Assembly: GCF_003858655.1 (NCBI RefSeq)
Contig: NZ_RQXV01000004.1
Span: 288,970 to 352,969 of the forward strand
Length of the DNA stretch: 64,000 nt
Source of the DNA: Amphritea balenae
GTDB taxonomy: Bacteria; Pseudomonadota; Gammaproteobacteria; Pseudomonadales; Balneatricaceae
Reading direction: 5' to 3'
Each line of letters opens with the position of its first letter. Position 1 is the first letter of the stretch. Under the pieces are notes generated by a model. That model did no database searches, was not told the DNA's origin, and worked only from the letters and a program-made list of their open reading frames with translations. Made by a program: the position numbers and the translations under genes. This document shows positions 1-7,771 of the stretch, piece after piece.

Positions 1-94
1 TAAGTGCTTTCAGCAAGCTATTCTAATAGCGGTAAGCCGATAGTGATGGTAGTTTTAGCTCTTCGTTTAGCATCAGTTAAAAATGGGATTTTGT

Positions 95-268
95 ATGAAA
101 ATAATTTCGGCAGTTATAGCAGTCTGTCTGGCTGGTTTCTTATTCTTTATGGCACATGATATGGAAGGAATAAGCCTGATGCGTTTAGGTTATATCGCGG
201 GTGCGGTATGTCTGATTACCTGGACAATGTTTCTGTTTGTGAAGCCTCAGGGGCATGAGGAAGAATAG
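95..268 (+). CDS. Small two-helix membrane protein, unknown function
   Basis: A 57-residue protein made almost entirely of two hydrophobic stretches (about residues 3-21 and 29-49), ending in a short acidic tail (HEEE). I prefer the ATG at 95 over the in-frame ATG at 83, because it places the lysine directly before the first helix. Neither start has a convincing ribosome binding site. I do not recognise a family. The gene lies just before the first block of 30-base repeats that precedes the toxin-antitoxin module. It may be a genuine small inner-membrane protein, but short hydrophobic reading frames can also arise by chance. Confidence 0.45.
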   Translation: MKIISAVIAVCLAGFLFFMAHDMEGISLMRLGYIAGAVCLITWTMFLFVKPQGHEEE

Positions 269-274
269 TCTGCT

Positions 275-364
275 GACGAAGGGCCGAACGCCAGTGCCTG
301 ACTGGTCCGAGGTTCGATCATTGCTGCGCAATTTGTCCGAAGTCCGAGCGTCGCTGCGCAACTT
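275..364. repeat. Tandem 30-base hairpin repeats, left of the toxin-antitoxin module
   Basis: Three consecutive 30-base units (275-304, 305-334, 335-364). The last two start with GTCCGARGTYCGA and end in TT. Each carries a small central inverted repeat: CCAGT/ACTGG in the first, ATTGC-TGC-GCAAT in the second, GTCGC-TGC-GCAAC in the third. The stem sequence differs between units while pairing is mostly kept. The same unit recurs at 1107-1166, so the repeats bracket the toxin-antitoxin genes in direct orientation. Confidence 0.75.
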
Positions 365-413
365 GTCAGAAAAGACATAAAGCAGGAGTTTGGTGAGGCG
401 GGAGTTCTGATTC

Positions 414-461
414 GTGTACATAGTACACTAATTGCTCTATAGTGCTTTAGGTACATAGTAC
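414..461 (+). promoter_or_regulatory. Twin palindromic operator upstream of the toxin gene
   Basis: GTACATAGTAC occurs twice, at 416-426 and 451-461. Each copy is a 4-3-4 palindrome (GTAC-ATA-GTAC); the first extends to GTGTAC/GTACAC (414-428). The copies are 35 bases apart, roughly three helical turns, and the second ends 11 bases before the toxin ATG at 473. Xre-type antitoxins commonly repress their own operon through such sites. That this is the operator of the 473-1103 operon is inference from position and symmetry. Confidence 0.6.
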
Positions 462-472
462 ATGGATGTGCA

Positions 473-817
473 ATGTTTACATTTATTGAGCTGAATGGAT
501 TCAGCAAGCACCGCTTAAGCCTGTTGCAAGATAAAGAGTATCAGTTGTTGCAACAGGCATTGATTGTGAATCCCGAACTGGGCCCGGTTATGCCGGGTAC
601 TGGTGGTTTCAGAAAGCTTCGATGGTCCCGACCCAGAATGGGGAAGAGTGGTGGTGTACGGGCAATATATTACAGCCTGGTACCGAGTCACAGTCGGCTC
701 TATCTGGCGCTGATCTATACCAAGAATGAAGCTGATAGTCTGACTGCTGAGCAGAAGCAGATACTTAAACAGATCGCCGGACAACTGAAATCGGCAGGAG
801 ATAAGCATGAAAGATGA
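473..817 (+). CDS. RelE-family toxin of a type II toxin-antitoxin pair
   Basis: A 114-residue protein with the layout of the RelE/HigB-like mRNA-interferase family that pairs with NadS/HigA2-type antitoxins. Recognisable parts are the segment PGTGGFRKLRWSRP (a strand with basic residues), GKSGGVRAIYY (the conserved GxRxxYY strand) and LALIYTKNEADSLT followed by a C-terminal helix. Members of this family cleave mRNA on the ribosome. The end overlaps the next gene by 11 bases, the usual coupling of a toxin-first pair. Two palindromes lie directly upstream. Assignment to the RelE superfamily is confident; the exact subtype and activity are not shown by the sequence. Confidence 0.85.
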   Translation: MFTFIELNGFSKHRLSLLQDKEYQLLQQALIVNPELGPVMPGTGGFRKLRWSRPRMGKSGGVRAIYYSLVPSHSRLYLALIYTKNEADSLTAEQKQILKQIAGQLKSAGDKHER

Positions 818-1103
818 ATTGTTTAGCGACCTGCAGGCGAGTGCCGAAGAGATGGTTGCTATTGAAAATGGCGAACAACAGCCCCGCAGTGTCCATCATT
901 ATCAGACGTTGGATGTAAAAGCGATTCGTGAAGCATCCGGTAAAAACCGGATTGAATTTGCAGAGATTATTGGTGCCAGTTACGAAACTGTGAAGAGCTG
1001 GGAAAACCGCCGCCGTAATCCCTCAGGCGTTACCAAGAAACTGCTAACCCTGATTCAGGATAACCCCCGTAAAATGATTGAACTGCTAAATAACAGCGGT
1101 TAG
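807..1103 (+). CDS. Xre/NadS-like helix-turn-helix antitoxin
   Basis: A 98-residue partner of the upstream toxin. The C-terminal half is a clear helix-turn-helix of the Xre type: DVKAIREASGKNRIEFAEIIG followed by SYETVKSWENRRRNPSG, the recognition-helix pattern of NadS/HigA2-like antitoxins, ending in LLTLIQDNPRKMIELL. The N-terminal 30 residues (DLQASAEEMVAIENGEQQPR) are the part that in this family contacts the toxin. It begins inside the toxin gene, which suggests translational coupling. It probably binds the twin GTACATAGTAC sites upstream and represses the operon; this is inferred. Confidence 0.87.
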   Translation: MKDELFSDLQASAEEMVAIENGEQQPRSVHHYQTLDVKAIREASGKNRIEFAEIIGASYETVKSWENRRRNPSGVTKKLLTLIQDNPRKMIELLNNSG

Positions 1104-1106
1104 CAG

Positions 1107-1178
1107 AACCGAGGTCCGAACGCCAGTGCGTGGCTTGTCCGAGGTCCGAGCGTCGCTGCGCGACTTGTCCGAAGTGAT
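1107..1178. repeat. 30-base hairpin repeats, right of the toxin-antitoxin module
   Basis: Two full 30-base units (1107-1136, 1137-1166) plus a partial third that starts GTCCGAAGT. The second unit holds a perfect GTCGC-TGC-GCGAC hairpin and matches the unit at 335-364 except in the stem and one other base. They begin 4 bases after the antitoxin stop codon and run in the same direction as the left-hand copies at 275-364, so the toxin-antitoxin genes and their operator lie between direct repeats. Confidence 0.75.
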
Positions 1179-1332
1179 TAAGAGCCCGAGAGTCATTTTG
1201 GGTAGTAAGTGTGACCTGTGTCACCGCTGTTCTATTGAGTGAATACGTGAGGCAGGTTACATTCGACTCTTAACTTTTTAAGTTTCCCACCAGATTGTCA
1301 TTCGCAATCATGTAGTTGGTCAGGAAGACCGG

Positions 1333-1353
1333 GCAGGCCCAAGGCTTGCCTGC
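1333..1353 (+). promoter_or_regulatory. Hairpin just before the DUF2726 gene
   Basis: GCAGGC at 1333-1338 pairs with GCCTGC at 1348-1353 across a 9-base loop. The hairpin ends 5 bases before the ATG at 1359, where a ribosome binding site would be expected and none is seen. It could limit translation, or it could be the end of an upstream element. Confidence 0.35.
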
Positions 1354-1358
1354 AATGC

Positions 1359-1961
1359 ATGGATGATGCAATGGACGATTTTTTTTTCCCATTACTGATC
1401 TTTATCGCGCTGATTATCTTTGCCGGTTTTGTTAAGAACCTTAAAGGCTCGGACACAGCAAGCAGTACCAATGACAGTGACAAGCCCGGCTACCGTAAAA
1501 AAGGCCCGCTGTTTACCCCGGCAGAACGCTCCTTCTACGGTGTACTGTTACAAGCTATCGACAGCAATAAATACCAGACCTTTTATAAGAGCTTAGGGCA
1601 AAGTCCGGTCACAGACCTGCTAGAACCCCAACCCAGCCGTAATCGCAGCCAGTGGCAGAAAGCCTTTAACGCCATCTCCGCCAAACACTTCGACTTTGTC
1701 CTCTGCAAAATCGATGACCTGACCCCGGTGGCCGTTATCGAACTGGATGATAAATCCCACAACCAGAATCACCGCCAGAAACGGGATGAACTGCTAAAAA
1801 AGATTTGCAAACAAACCGGCCTGCCCATGCTTCAGGTACCTGCCAAGTGGGCTTATAAAACAGAAGTGTTGAAGATGATGTTGGTTAAAGAGGTGGAAGG
1901 CAGTGTTGATGATAAACCGGACGAAGTAGAGATTGGTGATTTGAGGGTGGTAGGTAATTAA
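1359..1961 (+). CDS. Membrane-anchored DUF2726 protein (nuclease-like fold)
   Basis: A 200-residue protein with one N-terminal transmembrane helix (about 8-26), a polar linker and a C-terminal DUF2726 domain (about 50-180). The domain shows FDFVLC (D112), VAVIELDDKSH (E129, D130, D131, H134) and RDELLKKI, the conserved core of DUF2726, which is related to very-short-patch-repair/NERD-like PD-(D/E)xK nucleases. Activity is inferred from that relationship only. The start could also be the ATG at 1371; neither has a clear ribosome binding site. A run of nine T at 1379-1387 falls in codons 7-10, a place where slippage could switch the gene off. It sits between the toxin-antitoxin pair and the PARIS-like genes, which fits a defence island. 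Confidence 0.8.
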   Translation: MDDAMDDFFFPLLIFIALIIFAGFVKNLKGSDTASSTNDSDKPGYRKKGPLFTPAERSFYGVLLQAIDSNKYQTFYKSLGQSPVTDLLEPQPSRNRSQWQKAFNAISAKHFDFVLCKIDDLTPVAVIELDDKSHNQNHRQKRDELLKKICKQTGLPMLQVPAKWAYKTEVLKMMLVKEVEGSVDDKPDEVEIGDLRVVGN

Positions 1962-2016
1962 GTCATTTACTTTGGCAGTGAATTGCGCATTTAATTGATT
2001 ATATAAGTGAGTTTTT

Positions 2017-3315
2017 ATGAATGAAAATTATATATCTAAAGTGGTTATTGATGGTTTTTGGGGAGATAGAAGTTTAGTTCTAGATTTTAATCAGGATGTT
2101 AATTTTCTTATAGGAGTTAATGGTTCTGGAAAAACTACCGTGATAAATTTAATTGCGGCTGCCTTGATGGCTGATTTTACTACCCTTGATAGAATCGAAT
2201 TTGAAAAAATTAGTATTGTTCTTAAAGGGTATAAGAAAAGAAAGAAGCCAGAAGTTGTAGTGTTAAAGAAGTATACTGAAGGTTCTCCTTTTGGTTCTAT
2301 TGAATATCGTATAAAGAATAGTGCAGGGGAGCCGGCTGTAGGATATTCGCTTGATGACTTTGAAGAGCATAAACTTTATCGGGATATTCCGAAACGTTAT
2401 GTTAATAGAGAGCTTAAAAGAATATATGGTGATTCAATTGTTGAGCATTTAGAGTCATTAACTCAAATAAGCTGGCTTTCAGTTCATCGTGCTTCACCAT
2501 CCGAAGATAGAGAGCGAAAGTCTTTTGAATCAACAGTTGATAGAAAGCTTGATGAGCTGATGAATAGGTTGGTTAGGTATTTTTCTTCCTTAGGAAGAAA
2601 TGCTTCTGGTTTGCTTGAGAAATTTCAGGAAAGTGTTTTTCTTTCTATGTTGGTAGGTAGGAAACAAGGCAACCTTTTTAGGCCGAATGCAGCGTTAGAT
2701 TTAGAAGAGGAGAAAGATACCTTATATTCAATTTTTAATCATTTTAATTTGGATGTTGGTAATTATAAATCAAGGGTTGATAATCATTTTGTAAAACTTG
2801 ATAAAGCTATGAATAAAGTGAACGAGAAAGAGGGGCTTGATTATATTGATGTGGCTTCGATTGTTCTAAATGATAGGATAGATCAGATAATAGAGGATTG
2901 GAAGATTGTCACTCAGAAAAGATCAGATATTCTTCAGCCAAGAGAAACTTTTCTTAAGATAATTAATGGCCTTGTTCAGCGAAAAACATTTTTTATAAAT
3001 GATAGAAATGAATTGGAGGTTGAAACGGATTCTAATAAGAAGTTGTTATTGAAGCACCTCTCATCTGGTGAAAAACAACTATTGATAGTGCTGGGTGAGG
3101 CTTTGCTTCAAGAGAATAGATCTTGTGTTTATATTGCAGATGAGCCCGAGCTTTCTTTACATGTATCATGGCAGGAGAGGTTAGTAGATAATCTGAGGGC
3201 ATTAAATCCTCATGCCCAGATTATCTTTGCTACACACTCGCCAGATGTTGTTAGTAGTTATGGAAATAAAGTTTTTGATATGGAGGAATATTTGAATGTC
3301 CTTCACAAGAACTAG
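2017..3315 (+). CDS. AAA ATPase of a PARIS-like anti-phage pair (AriA-like)
   Basis: A 432-residue RecF/OLD-type ATPase. The Walker A is GVNGSGKT (33-40) close to the N terminus, the ABC-type signature LSSGEK is at 348-353, the Walker B YIADEPE at 372-378 (D375, E376) and the switch histidine is H407 in ATHSP. The middle (about 150-340) is a long helical insertion. Size and the directly following DUF4435 partner match AriA of the PARIS system, which senses phage anti-restriction proteins and releases the toxic nuclease AriB. The gene is visibly A+T-rich (20 of 60 bases are G or C in 2041-2100), unlike its neighbours, suggesting transfer. Alternatives are another ATPase + TOPRIM defence pair of the OLD/AbiL sort. 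Confidence 0.8.
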   Translation: MNENYISKVVIDGFWGDRSLVLDFNQDVNFLIGVNGSGKTTVINLIAAALMADFTTLDRIEFEKISIVLKGYKKRKKPEVVVLKKYTEGSPFGSIEYRIKNSAGEPAVGYSLDDFEEHKLYRDIPKRYVNRELKRIYGDSIVEHLESLTQISWLSVHRASPSEDRERKSFESTVDRKLDELMNRLVRYFSSLGRNASGLLEKFQESVFLSMLVGRKQGNLFRPNAALDLEEEKDTLYSIFNHFNLDVGNYKSRVDNHFVKLDKAMNKVNEKEGLDYIDVASIVLNDRIDQIIEDWKIVTQKRSDILQPRETFLKIINGLVQRKTFFINDRNELEVETDSNKKLLLKHLSSGEKQLLIVLGEALLQENRSCVYIADEPELSLHVSWQERLVDNLRALNPHAQIIFATHSPDVVSSYGNKVFDMEEYLNVLHKN

Positions 3316-4177
3316 TTCTGGGTTAACAAATAATTCACTTTTTTATGGTGTTGATTTAATTATATATACTGAGGGCGGAAATAAATCCTATACTGCAGAT
3401 GAGGTGTTGAGAGGGGCCGGCTCGGAGCAGTCTGTTGATATAAAGTTTTGGAGTAATGTGCTGGTGAAGCATGGGTTAACATCTAATATTAAGTTTAAAG
3501 CGTTAGGATCGAAAACTTGCGCAAAAGAAATATGTAGGCTTCTGAGTGAAGGTGAAATTGAAAATGTAGCGGTAGCTGTAGATTCTGATTTGGATGATTT
3601 TATAGGGGTAAAAATTGATTCTCCCTTTGTGTTATATACAAAAGGATATAGTTGGGAGAATGATGTTTATAGGAATGATTTAGTAAAAGATCAAATTGAA
3701 AGTCTTATCTTTAAAAATGGTTTAGAGGAAAGGTATAAATATATCGTCGATAAGGCGTTTTGTGATCTTGGATCTAAGTCTAAAACTCTAATTAATGTTG
3801 AGATAATGTTTAGATTGAATGGCGTTAAGCTAATTACAGCTTGTAATGGTGAACGGTTTTTTGATTCAAGAAGAAATCCGTCTTTCAATAGGAAGCAATT
3901 GTCTAGGCTTATTAGAGATAATAAGGAGCAGCTTGCAAGGCCTATTTTTGTTCCTGAGTATGATAATAATCTATGCTCTTTTCGATACTGTTATGGGAAG
4001 CTTGTTGAGGCCATGTCTATATCGTTGATATCATATATTTGTAGAACAATGGCAGGTTTTGGGGCGCTACCAAAAGAATTTATTGTGGCTGCAATGATTG
4101 AGCGTTATGCAAGATCTTTAGAAGTAAATAAAGATCCTTATTATCAAGCTATGGTAAATAGGATGTTAGCAGCTTAA
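3296..4177 (+). CDS. DUF4435/TOPRIM-like effector of a PARIS-like pair (AriB-like)
   Basis: A 293-residue protein whose gene starts 20 bases inside the ATPase gene. The N-terminal half reads as a TOPRIM-type fold: a strand with an acidic residue (LIIYTEGGNKSY, E26), then VAVAVDSDLDD with the DxD pair D96/D98. This is the arrangement of DUF4435 proteins, including the nuclease AriB of PARIS, which in published work cleaves host tRNA when phage is sensed. A segment YTKGYSWENDVY (about 116-127) is also typical of DUF4435. The C-terminal third is helical and of unknown role. It shares the A+T-rich composition of the upstream gene, so both were probably acquired together. Identification as PARIS rests on gene pairing, size and these motifs; no profile search was possible. 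Confidence 0.72.
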   Translation: MSFTRTSSGLTNNSLFYGVDLIIYTEGGNKSYTADEVLRGAGSEQSVDIKFWSNVLVKHGLTSNIKFKALGSKTCAKEICRLLSEGEIENVAVAVDSDLDDFIGVKIDSPFVLYTKGYSWENDVYRNDLVKDQIESLIFKNGLEERYKYIVDKAFCDLGSKSKTLINVEIMFRLNGVKLITACNGERFFDSRRNPSFNRKQLSRLIRDNKEQLARPIFVPEYDNNLCSFRYCYGKLVEAMSISLISYICRTMAGFGALPKEFIVAAMIERYARSLEVNKDPYYQAMVNRMLAA

Positions 4178-4268
4178 AAAAACACTAGGTAGAAAATTTC
4201 CTTTTATTCATTACTATATCATTTTATTTGTTGAAAGCGTCGCTTAAAAATATCGTTATTCACTAACT

Positions 4269-4299
4269 AAAAAAGCCCGGCATCACTGCCGGGCTTTTT
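4269..4299. terminator. Bidirectional intrinsic terminator after the PARIS-like pair
   Basis: Stem GCCCGGC (4275-4281) / GCCGGGC (4288-4294) flanked by A-run and T-run, so it could work on both strands. It lies 92 bases after the stop codon of the DUF4435 gene. Confidence 0.85.
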
Positions 4300-4318
4300 G
4301 CTTTTTCAAGCCACTAGC

Positions 4319-4617
4319 TAGCCGAACTTGTTCGGCGGCTAGCGAGTCGCGAAGCGACGGTCTAGACACAAATAATTGGGATCAGAGTAAGATTTATAAT
4401 CTGGCACAGACTCAATCTCCCCTTCTGTGCAGCCGAGCATTGCAGTTTTTAATCGGATTAAAGCGAGGACTGTCTGAGGGCGCGAAGCGTCCGAGTTCCG
4501 CAGCTCCGATTGAAAATGAAACGCGCAGGGCAGTCGCGAAGCGACCAAGCAGCAGGGGTGGTTTTGGATTGTTAAGGTCTTTGTCCATACAAAGGTCTTA
4601 ACTCGCCAGCGAAGGCG
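4319..4617. repeat. Cluster of short inverted repeats, possible degenerate mobile element
   Basis: GCTAGCCGAAC-TT-GTTCGGCGGCTAGC (4318-4344); GTCGC-GAA-GCGAC twice (4346-4358 and 4533-4545); GGGCGC-GAA-GCGTCC (4478-4492); a 14-base arm pair from GTTAAGGTCTTTGT to ACAAAGGTCTTAAC (4571-4602) that pairs except for a 2x2 GT/GT mismatch; and CGCC/GGCG (4604-4616). The repeated CGCGAAGCG core suggests a structured dispersed element rather than random sequence. Confidence 0.5.
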
Positions 4618-4673
4618 AAATGGGGCGTTTCAGTTAGCCACCTTTAATCAGAAGAACACTAGATTCAAGATAC

Positions 4674-4705
4674 AAAAAAGCCCAGAACAATGTCTGGGCT
4701 TTTTG
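4674..4705. terminator. Intrinsic terminator of valS
   Basis: Stem GCCCAGA (4680-4686) / TCTGGGC (4693-4699) with an A-run before and a T-run after. On the minus strand it follows the valS stop codon by about 20 bases, so it ends the valS transcript; it could also stop read-through from the left. Confidence 0.87.
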
Positions 4706-4725
4706 TTTTTTCGGACTACGAAACG

Positions 4726-7581
4726 TTACAACGCCTCAATCTTCCCGTACTGCTCAGTCAATTGAGCTAACGACGCCTGAAGCTCAGAAAGCTTCTCACG
4801 CTCTTTGGCGACGACAGCCTCCGGTGCGTTGGCAACAAACTTATCATTGCTCAGCTTACCAGCTAAACGACCAGACTCTTTCTCCAGCTTATCCATCTCT
4901 TTCTTGAGACGGGCCAGTTCGGCGTCTTTGTTGATCAGGCCGGCCATAGGCACCAGTACCTGCATCTCGCCAACCAGCTGTACGGCAGACATCGGTGCTT
5001 CGTCGCCTTCATTCAGCCAGGTAACGGATGCCAGAGAGGCCAGCTTAGCCAGGAATGCCTGGTTGGCTTCCAGACGGACTTTATCGTCTGCGCTACCGTT
5101 CTGAATCAGGATATCCAGCTCTTTGGCCGGGGAGATACCCATCTCACCACGGATATTTCGTACCCCGGTGATCACGCCTTTGAGCCATTCAATATCGGCT
5201 TCGGCTGCTGCATCGATCTTGGTCTCATCAGCAATAGGGTAGCCCTGCAGCATGATGGTATCGCCTTCGACACCGGCCAGATCTTTAATGGAGTGCCAGA
5301 TCTCTTCGGTAATGTACGGCATGATCGGGTGGGTCAGACGCAGGATTACTTCTAAAGCACGTACCAGCGTGTGACGGGTGCCGCGCTTGGCAGCCTCGGA
5401 TGCGTTGTCATCCCACAGTACCGGCTTGGATAGCTCAAGGTACCAGCCACAGTATTCGTTCCAGACGAAGTCATACAAGGTTTTAGCTGCCAGATCGAAA
5501 CGGTATTCATCCAGATGCTTTGTCACGTCGGCTTCGACGCGCTGCAGCTGGCTGGCGATCCAGCGATCAGCCAGAGACAGTTCCAGATCGCCACCGTTTT
5601 GGCCGCAGTCTTCGCCTTCGGCGTTCATCTGTACATAACGGGCAGCGTTCCAGATCTTGTTACAGAAGTTACGGTAACCTTCCAGACGCTTGATGTCCCA
5701 GTTGATGTCACGGCCAGTAGAGGCCAGTGCCGCCAGAGTGAAGCGCAGGGCGTCGGTGCCGTGAGCCGCAATCCCTTCAGGGAACTGCTTCTCGGTACGT
5801 TTGCCGATCTTCTCAGCCAGTTGTGGCTGCATCATGTTGCCGGTACGTTTTTCCATCAGTGTCGGCAGATCGATACCGTCGATCATATCCAGTGGGTCGA
5901 GTACGTTACCCTTGGACTTGGACATCTTGTCGCCGTTCTCATCACGGATCAGGCCCGTTACATAAACGGTCTTGAATGGAATCTGCGGCTTGCCTTCGTC
6001 ATCTTTGATCAGGTGCATGGTCATCATCATCATGCGGGCAACCCAGAAGAAGATGATATCGAAACCGGTGACCAGTACGTCGGTTGGGTGGAACGTTTGC
6101 AGACGCTGGGTATTTTCAGGCCAGCCCAGGGTACCAAAGGTCCACAGGCCGGAGCTGAACCAGGTATCCAGTACGTCATCGTCCTGACGTAGTTCGGTTT
6201 CCAGATCCAGGCCGTATTTCTCACGAGCAGTATCGGCATCTTTTGCGACATAGACGTTACCGTCATTGTCATAGAATGCCGGGATGCGGTGTCCCCACCA
6301 CAGCTGACGGGAGATACACCAGTCCTGAATGTCACGCATCCAGGCGAAGTACATGTTTTCGTACTGCTTAGGTACGAACTGAATGTCACCGTTTTCAACC
6401 GCTTCGATAGCCGGTTTAGCCAGCGTTTTGGCATCGGCGAACCACTGGTCAGTCAGCATTGGTTCGATAACCACACCGCCACGGTCGCCGTACGGGATGG
6501 TCATCGCGTTTTCTTCTATCTTAACCAGCAGACCGGCTTCTTCCATATCCGCTACGATCGCTTTACGCGCAGCGAAACGTTCCATGCCCTGGTATTTCTC
6601 AGGCAGGGTTTTGTCCAGCTCGTTATTCTCACTACCGTCAGTGTTGAAGGTCTGTGCTGCATCGCGGATATCACCGTTGAGGGTGAGGATGTTGATCATC
6701 GGCAGCTGGCAACGCTTGCCCACTTCATTATCGTTGAAGTCGTGGGCCGGAGTGATTTTCACACAACCGGTGCCTTTTTCCATATCGGCGTGTTCATCCG
6801 CCACGATAGGGATACGACGGCCAACCAGTGGCAGGGTAATAAATTTGCCGATCAGATCTTTATAACGATCATCTTCAGCGTTAACCGCAACACCGGTATC
6901 ACCCAGCATGGTTTCCGGACGAGTCGTACCTACCACCAGGAAGTCGTCACCGGCAGCGGTTTTAACGCCATCGGCCAGCGGGTAGCGCAGGTACCACATC
7001 TTACCCATGACTTCGCGGTTCTCTACTTCCAGATCGGAGATCGCAGTGTGTAGCTTAGGGTCCCAGTTAACCAGACGCTTGCCGCGATAGATCAGGCCAT
7101 CGTCGTACATGCTGATAAAGGCTTCCTGAACCGCGTTATAAAAACCGGAGTCCATGGTGAAACGTTCGGTTGGCCAGTCAACGGAGTTACCCAGGCGACG
7201 CATCTGATTAGTGATGGTACCGCCGGATTCTTCTTTCCATTCCCAGATCTTTTCGATGAAGGCTTCGCGGCCCAGATCGTGACGGGTTTTCTGTTCTTCA
7301 GCGGCCAGCTTACGTTCTACGACCATCTGGGTCGCAATACCGGCGTGGTCGGTGCCCACTTGCCACAGGGTGTTTTTACCTTTCATCCGCTGGTAGCGGG
7401 TCAGAGCATCCATGATGGTGTGCTGGAAAGCATGACCCATATGCAGGCTGCCGGTGACGTTCGGCGGCGGAATCATGATGCTGTAGGCTTCACCTTCGCC
7501 AGAAGGGGCGAAGTAACCTTTATCTTCCCAGGTTTTGTACCAGGATTTTTCGATCTCGTGCGGCTGGTAAGTGGTATCCAT
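4726..7581 (-). CDS. valS: Valyl-tRNA synthetase
   Basis: Charges tRNA(Val) with valine in the cytoplasm and edits misactivated threonine. The class I signature HMGH is at 47-50 (after [10 protein letters not shown]), and [14 protein letters not shown] is the KMSKS loop. The long editing domain ([17 protein letters not shown]) lies between, and the C terminus is the usual coiled coil ([16 protein letters not shown]). I start the gene at the ATG at 7581 ([12 protein letters not shown]), giving 951 residues, exactly the E. coli length; the longer frame to 7629 adds 16 unconserved residues. In Pseudomonas valS directly follows holC; here two extra genes (an IDO-like enzyme and a four-helix-bundle protein) lie between them. 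Confidence 0.98.
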   Translation of the reverse strand: MDTTYQPHEIEKSWYKTWEDKGYFAPSGEGEAYSIMIPPPNVTGSLHMGHAFQHTIMDALTRYQRMKGKNTLWQVGTDHAGIATQMVVERKLAAEEQKTRHDLGREAFIEKIWEWKEESGGTITNQMRRLGNSVDWPTERFTMDSGFYNAVQEAFISMYDDGLIYRGKRLVNWDPKLHTAISDLEVENREVMGKMWYLRYPLADGVKTAAGDDFLVVGTTRPETMLGDTGVAVNAEDDRYKDLIGKFITLPLVGRRIPIVADEHADMEKGTGCVKITPAHDFNDNEVGKRCQLPMINILTLNGDIRDAAQTFNTDGSENNELDKTLPEKYQGMERFAARKAIVADMEEAGLLVKIEENAMTIPYGDRGGVVIEPMLTDQWFADAKTLAKPAIEAVENGDIQFVPKQYENMYFAWMRDIQDWCISRQLWWGHRIPAFYDNDGNVYVAKDADTAREKYGLDLETELRQDDDVLDTWFSSGLWTFGTLGWPENTQRLQTFHPTDVLVTGFDIIFFWVARMMMMTMHLIKDDEGKPQIPFKTVYVTGLIRDENGDKMSKSKGNVLDPLDMIDGIDLPTLMEKRTGNMMQPQLAEKIGKRTEKQFPEGIAAHGTDALRFTLAALASTGRDINWDIKRLEGYRNFCNKIWNAARYVQMNAEGEDCGQNGGDLELSLADRWIASQLQRVEADVTKHLDEYRFDLAAKTLYDFVWNEYCGWYLELSKPVLWDDNASEAAKRGTRHTLVRALEVILRLTHPIMPYITEEIWHSIKDLAGVEGDTIMLQGYPIADETKIDAAAEADIEWLKGVITGVRNIRGEMGISPAKELDILIQNGSADDKVRLEANQAFLAKLASLASVTWLNEGDEAPMSAVQLVGEMQVLVPMAGLINKDAELARLKKEMDKLEKESGRLAGKLSNDKFVANAPEAVVAKEREKLSELQASLAQLTEQYGKIEAL

Positions 7582-7771
7582 TGTCGACCGGTTCTCAATG
7601 CTGAAATTAGTGCAAAAAATAGCCGGCAATTATACCCCTGAAACGGGGGAATAAACAGTGGCTAGACGTTGCGTTCTGGCCGCTGTTATCTCATGGCCGC
7701 TAGCGGCAAACGAAGTTCTCGCTCTGGCAAGCGACTAAGTCACCTCTGGTCAGGCGAATTTATTCACCGCG

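Larger units (their letters stand above)
4178..4725. other. Non-coding, hairpin-rich stretch between the defence pair and valS
   Basis: No credible gene is seen in these 548 bases. They hold two intrinsic terminators (4269-4299 and 4674-4705) and, between them, at least six inverted repeats, listed separately. The stretch 4446-4517 folds into a long imperfect stem: TTTTAATCGGA pairs with TCCGATTGAAAA and encloses GGGCGC-GAA-GCGTCC. The 69-codon minus-strand frame at 4339-4548 crosses these hairpins and looks spurious. The element may be a degenerate mobile or dispersed repeat. Confidence 0.6.

Noticed and set aside
275..364. Possible short CRISPR array
   Set aside because: The 30-base units are adjacent with no spacers, and the same units lie on both sides of a toxin-antitoxin pair; no cas gene is present.
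4339..4548. A 69-codon minus-strand frame
   Set aside because: It runs through several hairpins of a non-coding element, has no ribosome binding site and no family resemblance.
5515..6192. A 225-codon plus-strand frame inside valS
   Set aside because: It lies opposite valS, whose motifs and full length are conserved; the frame is a shadow of that gene.
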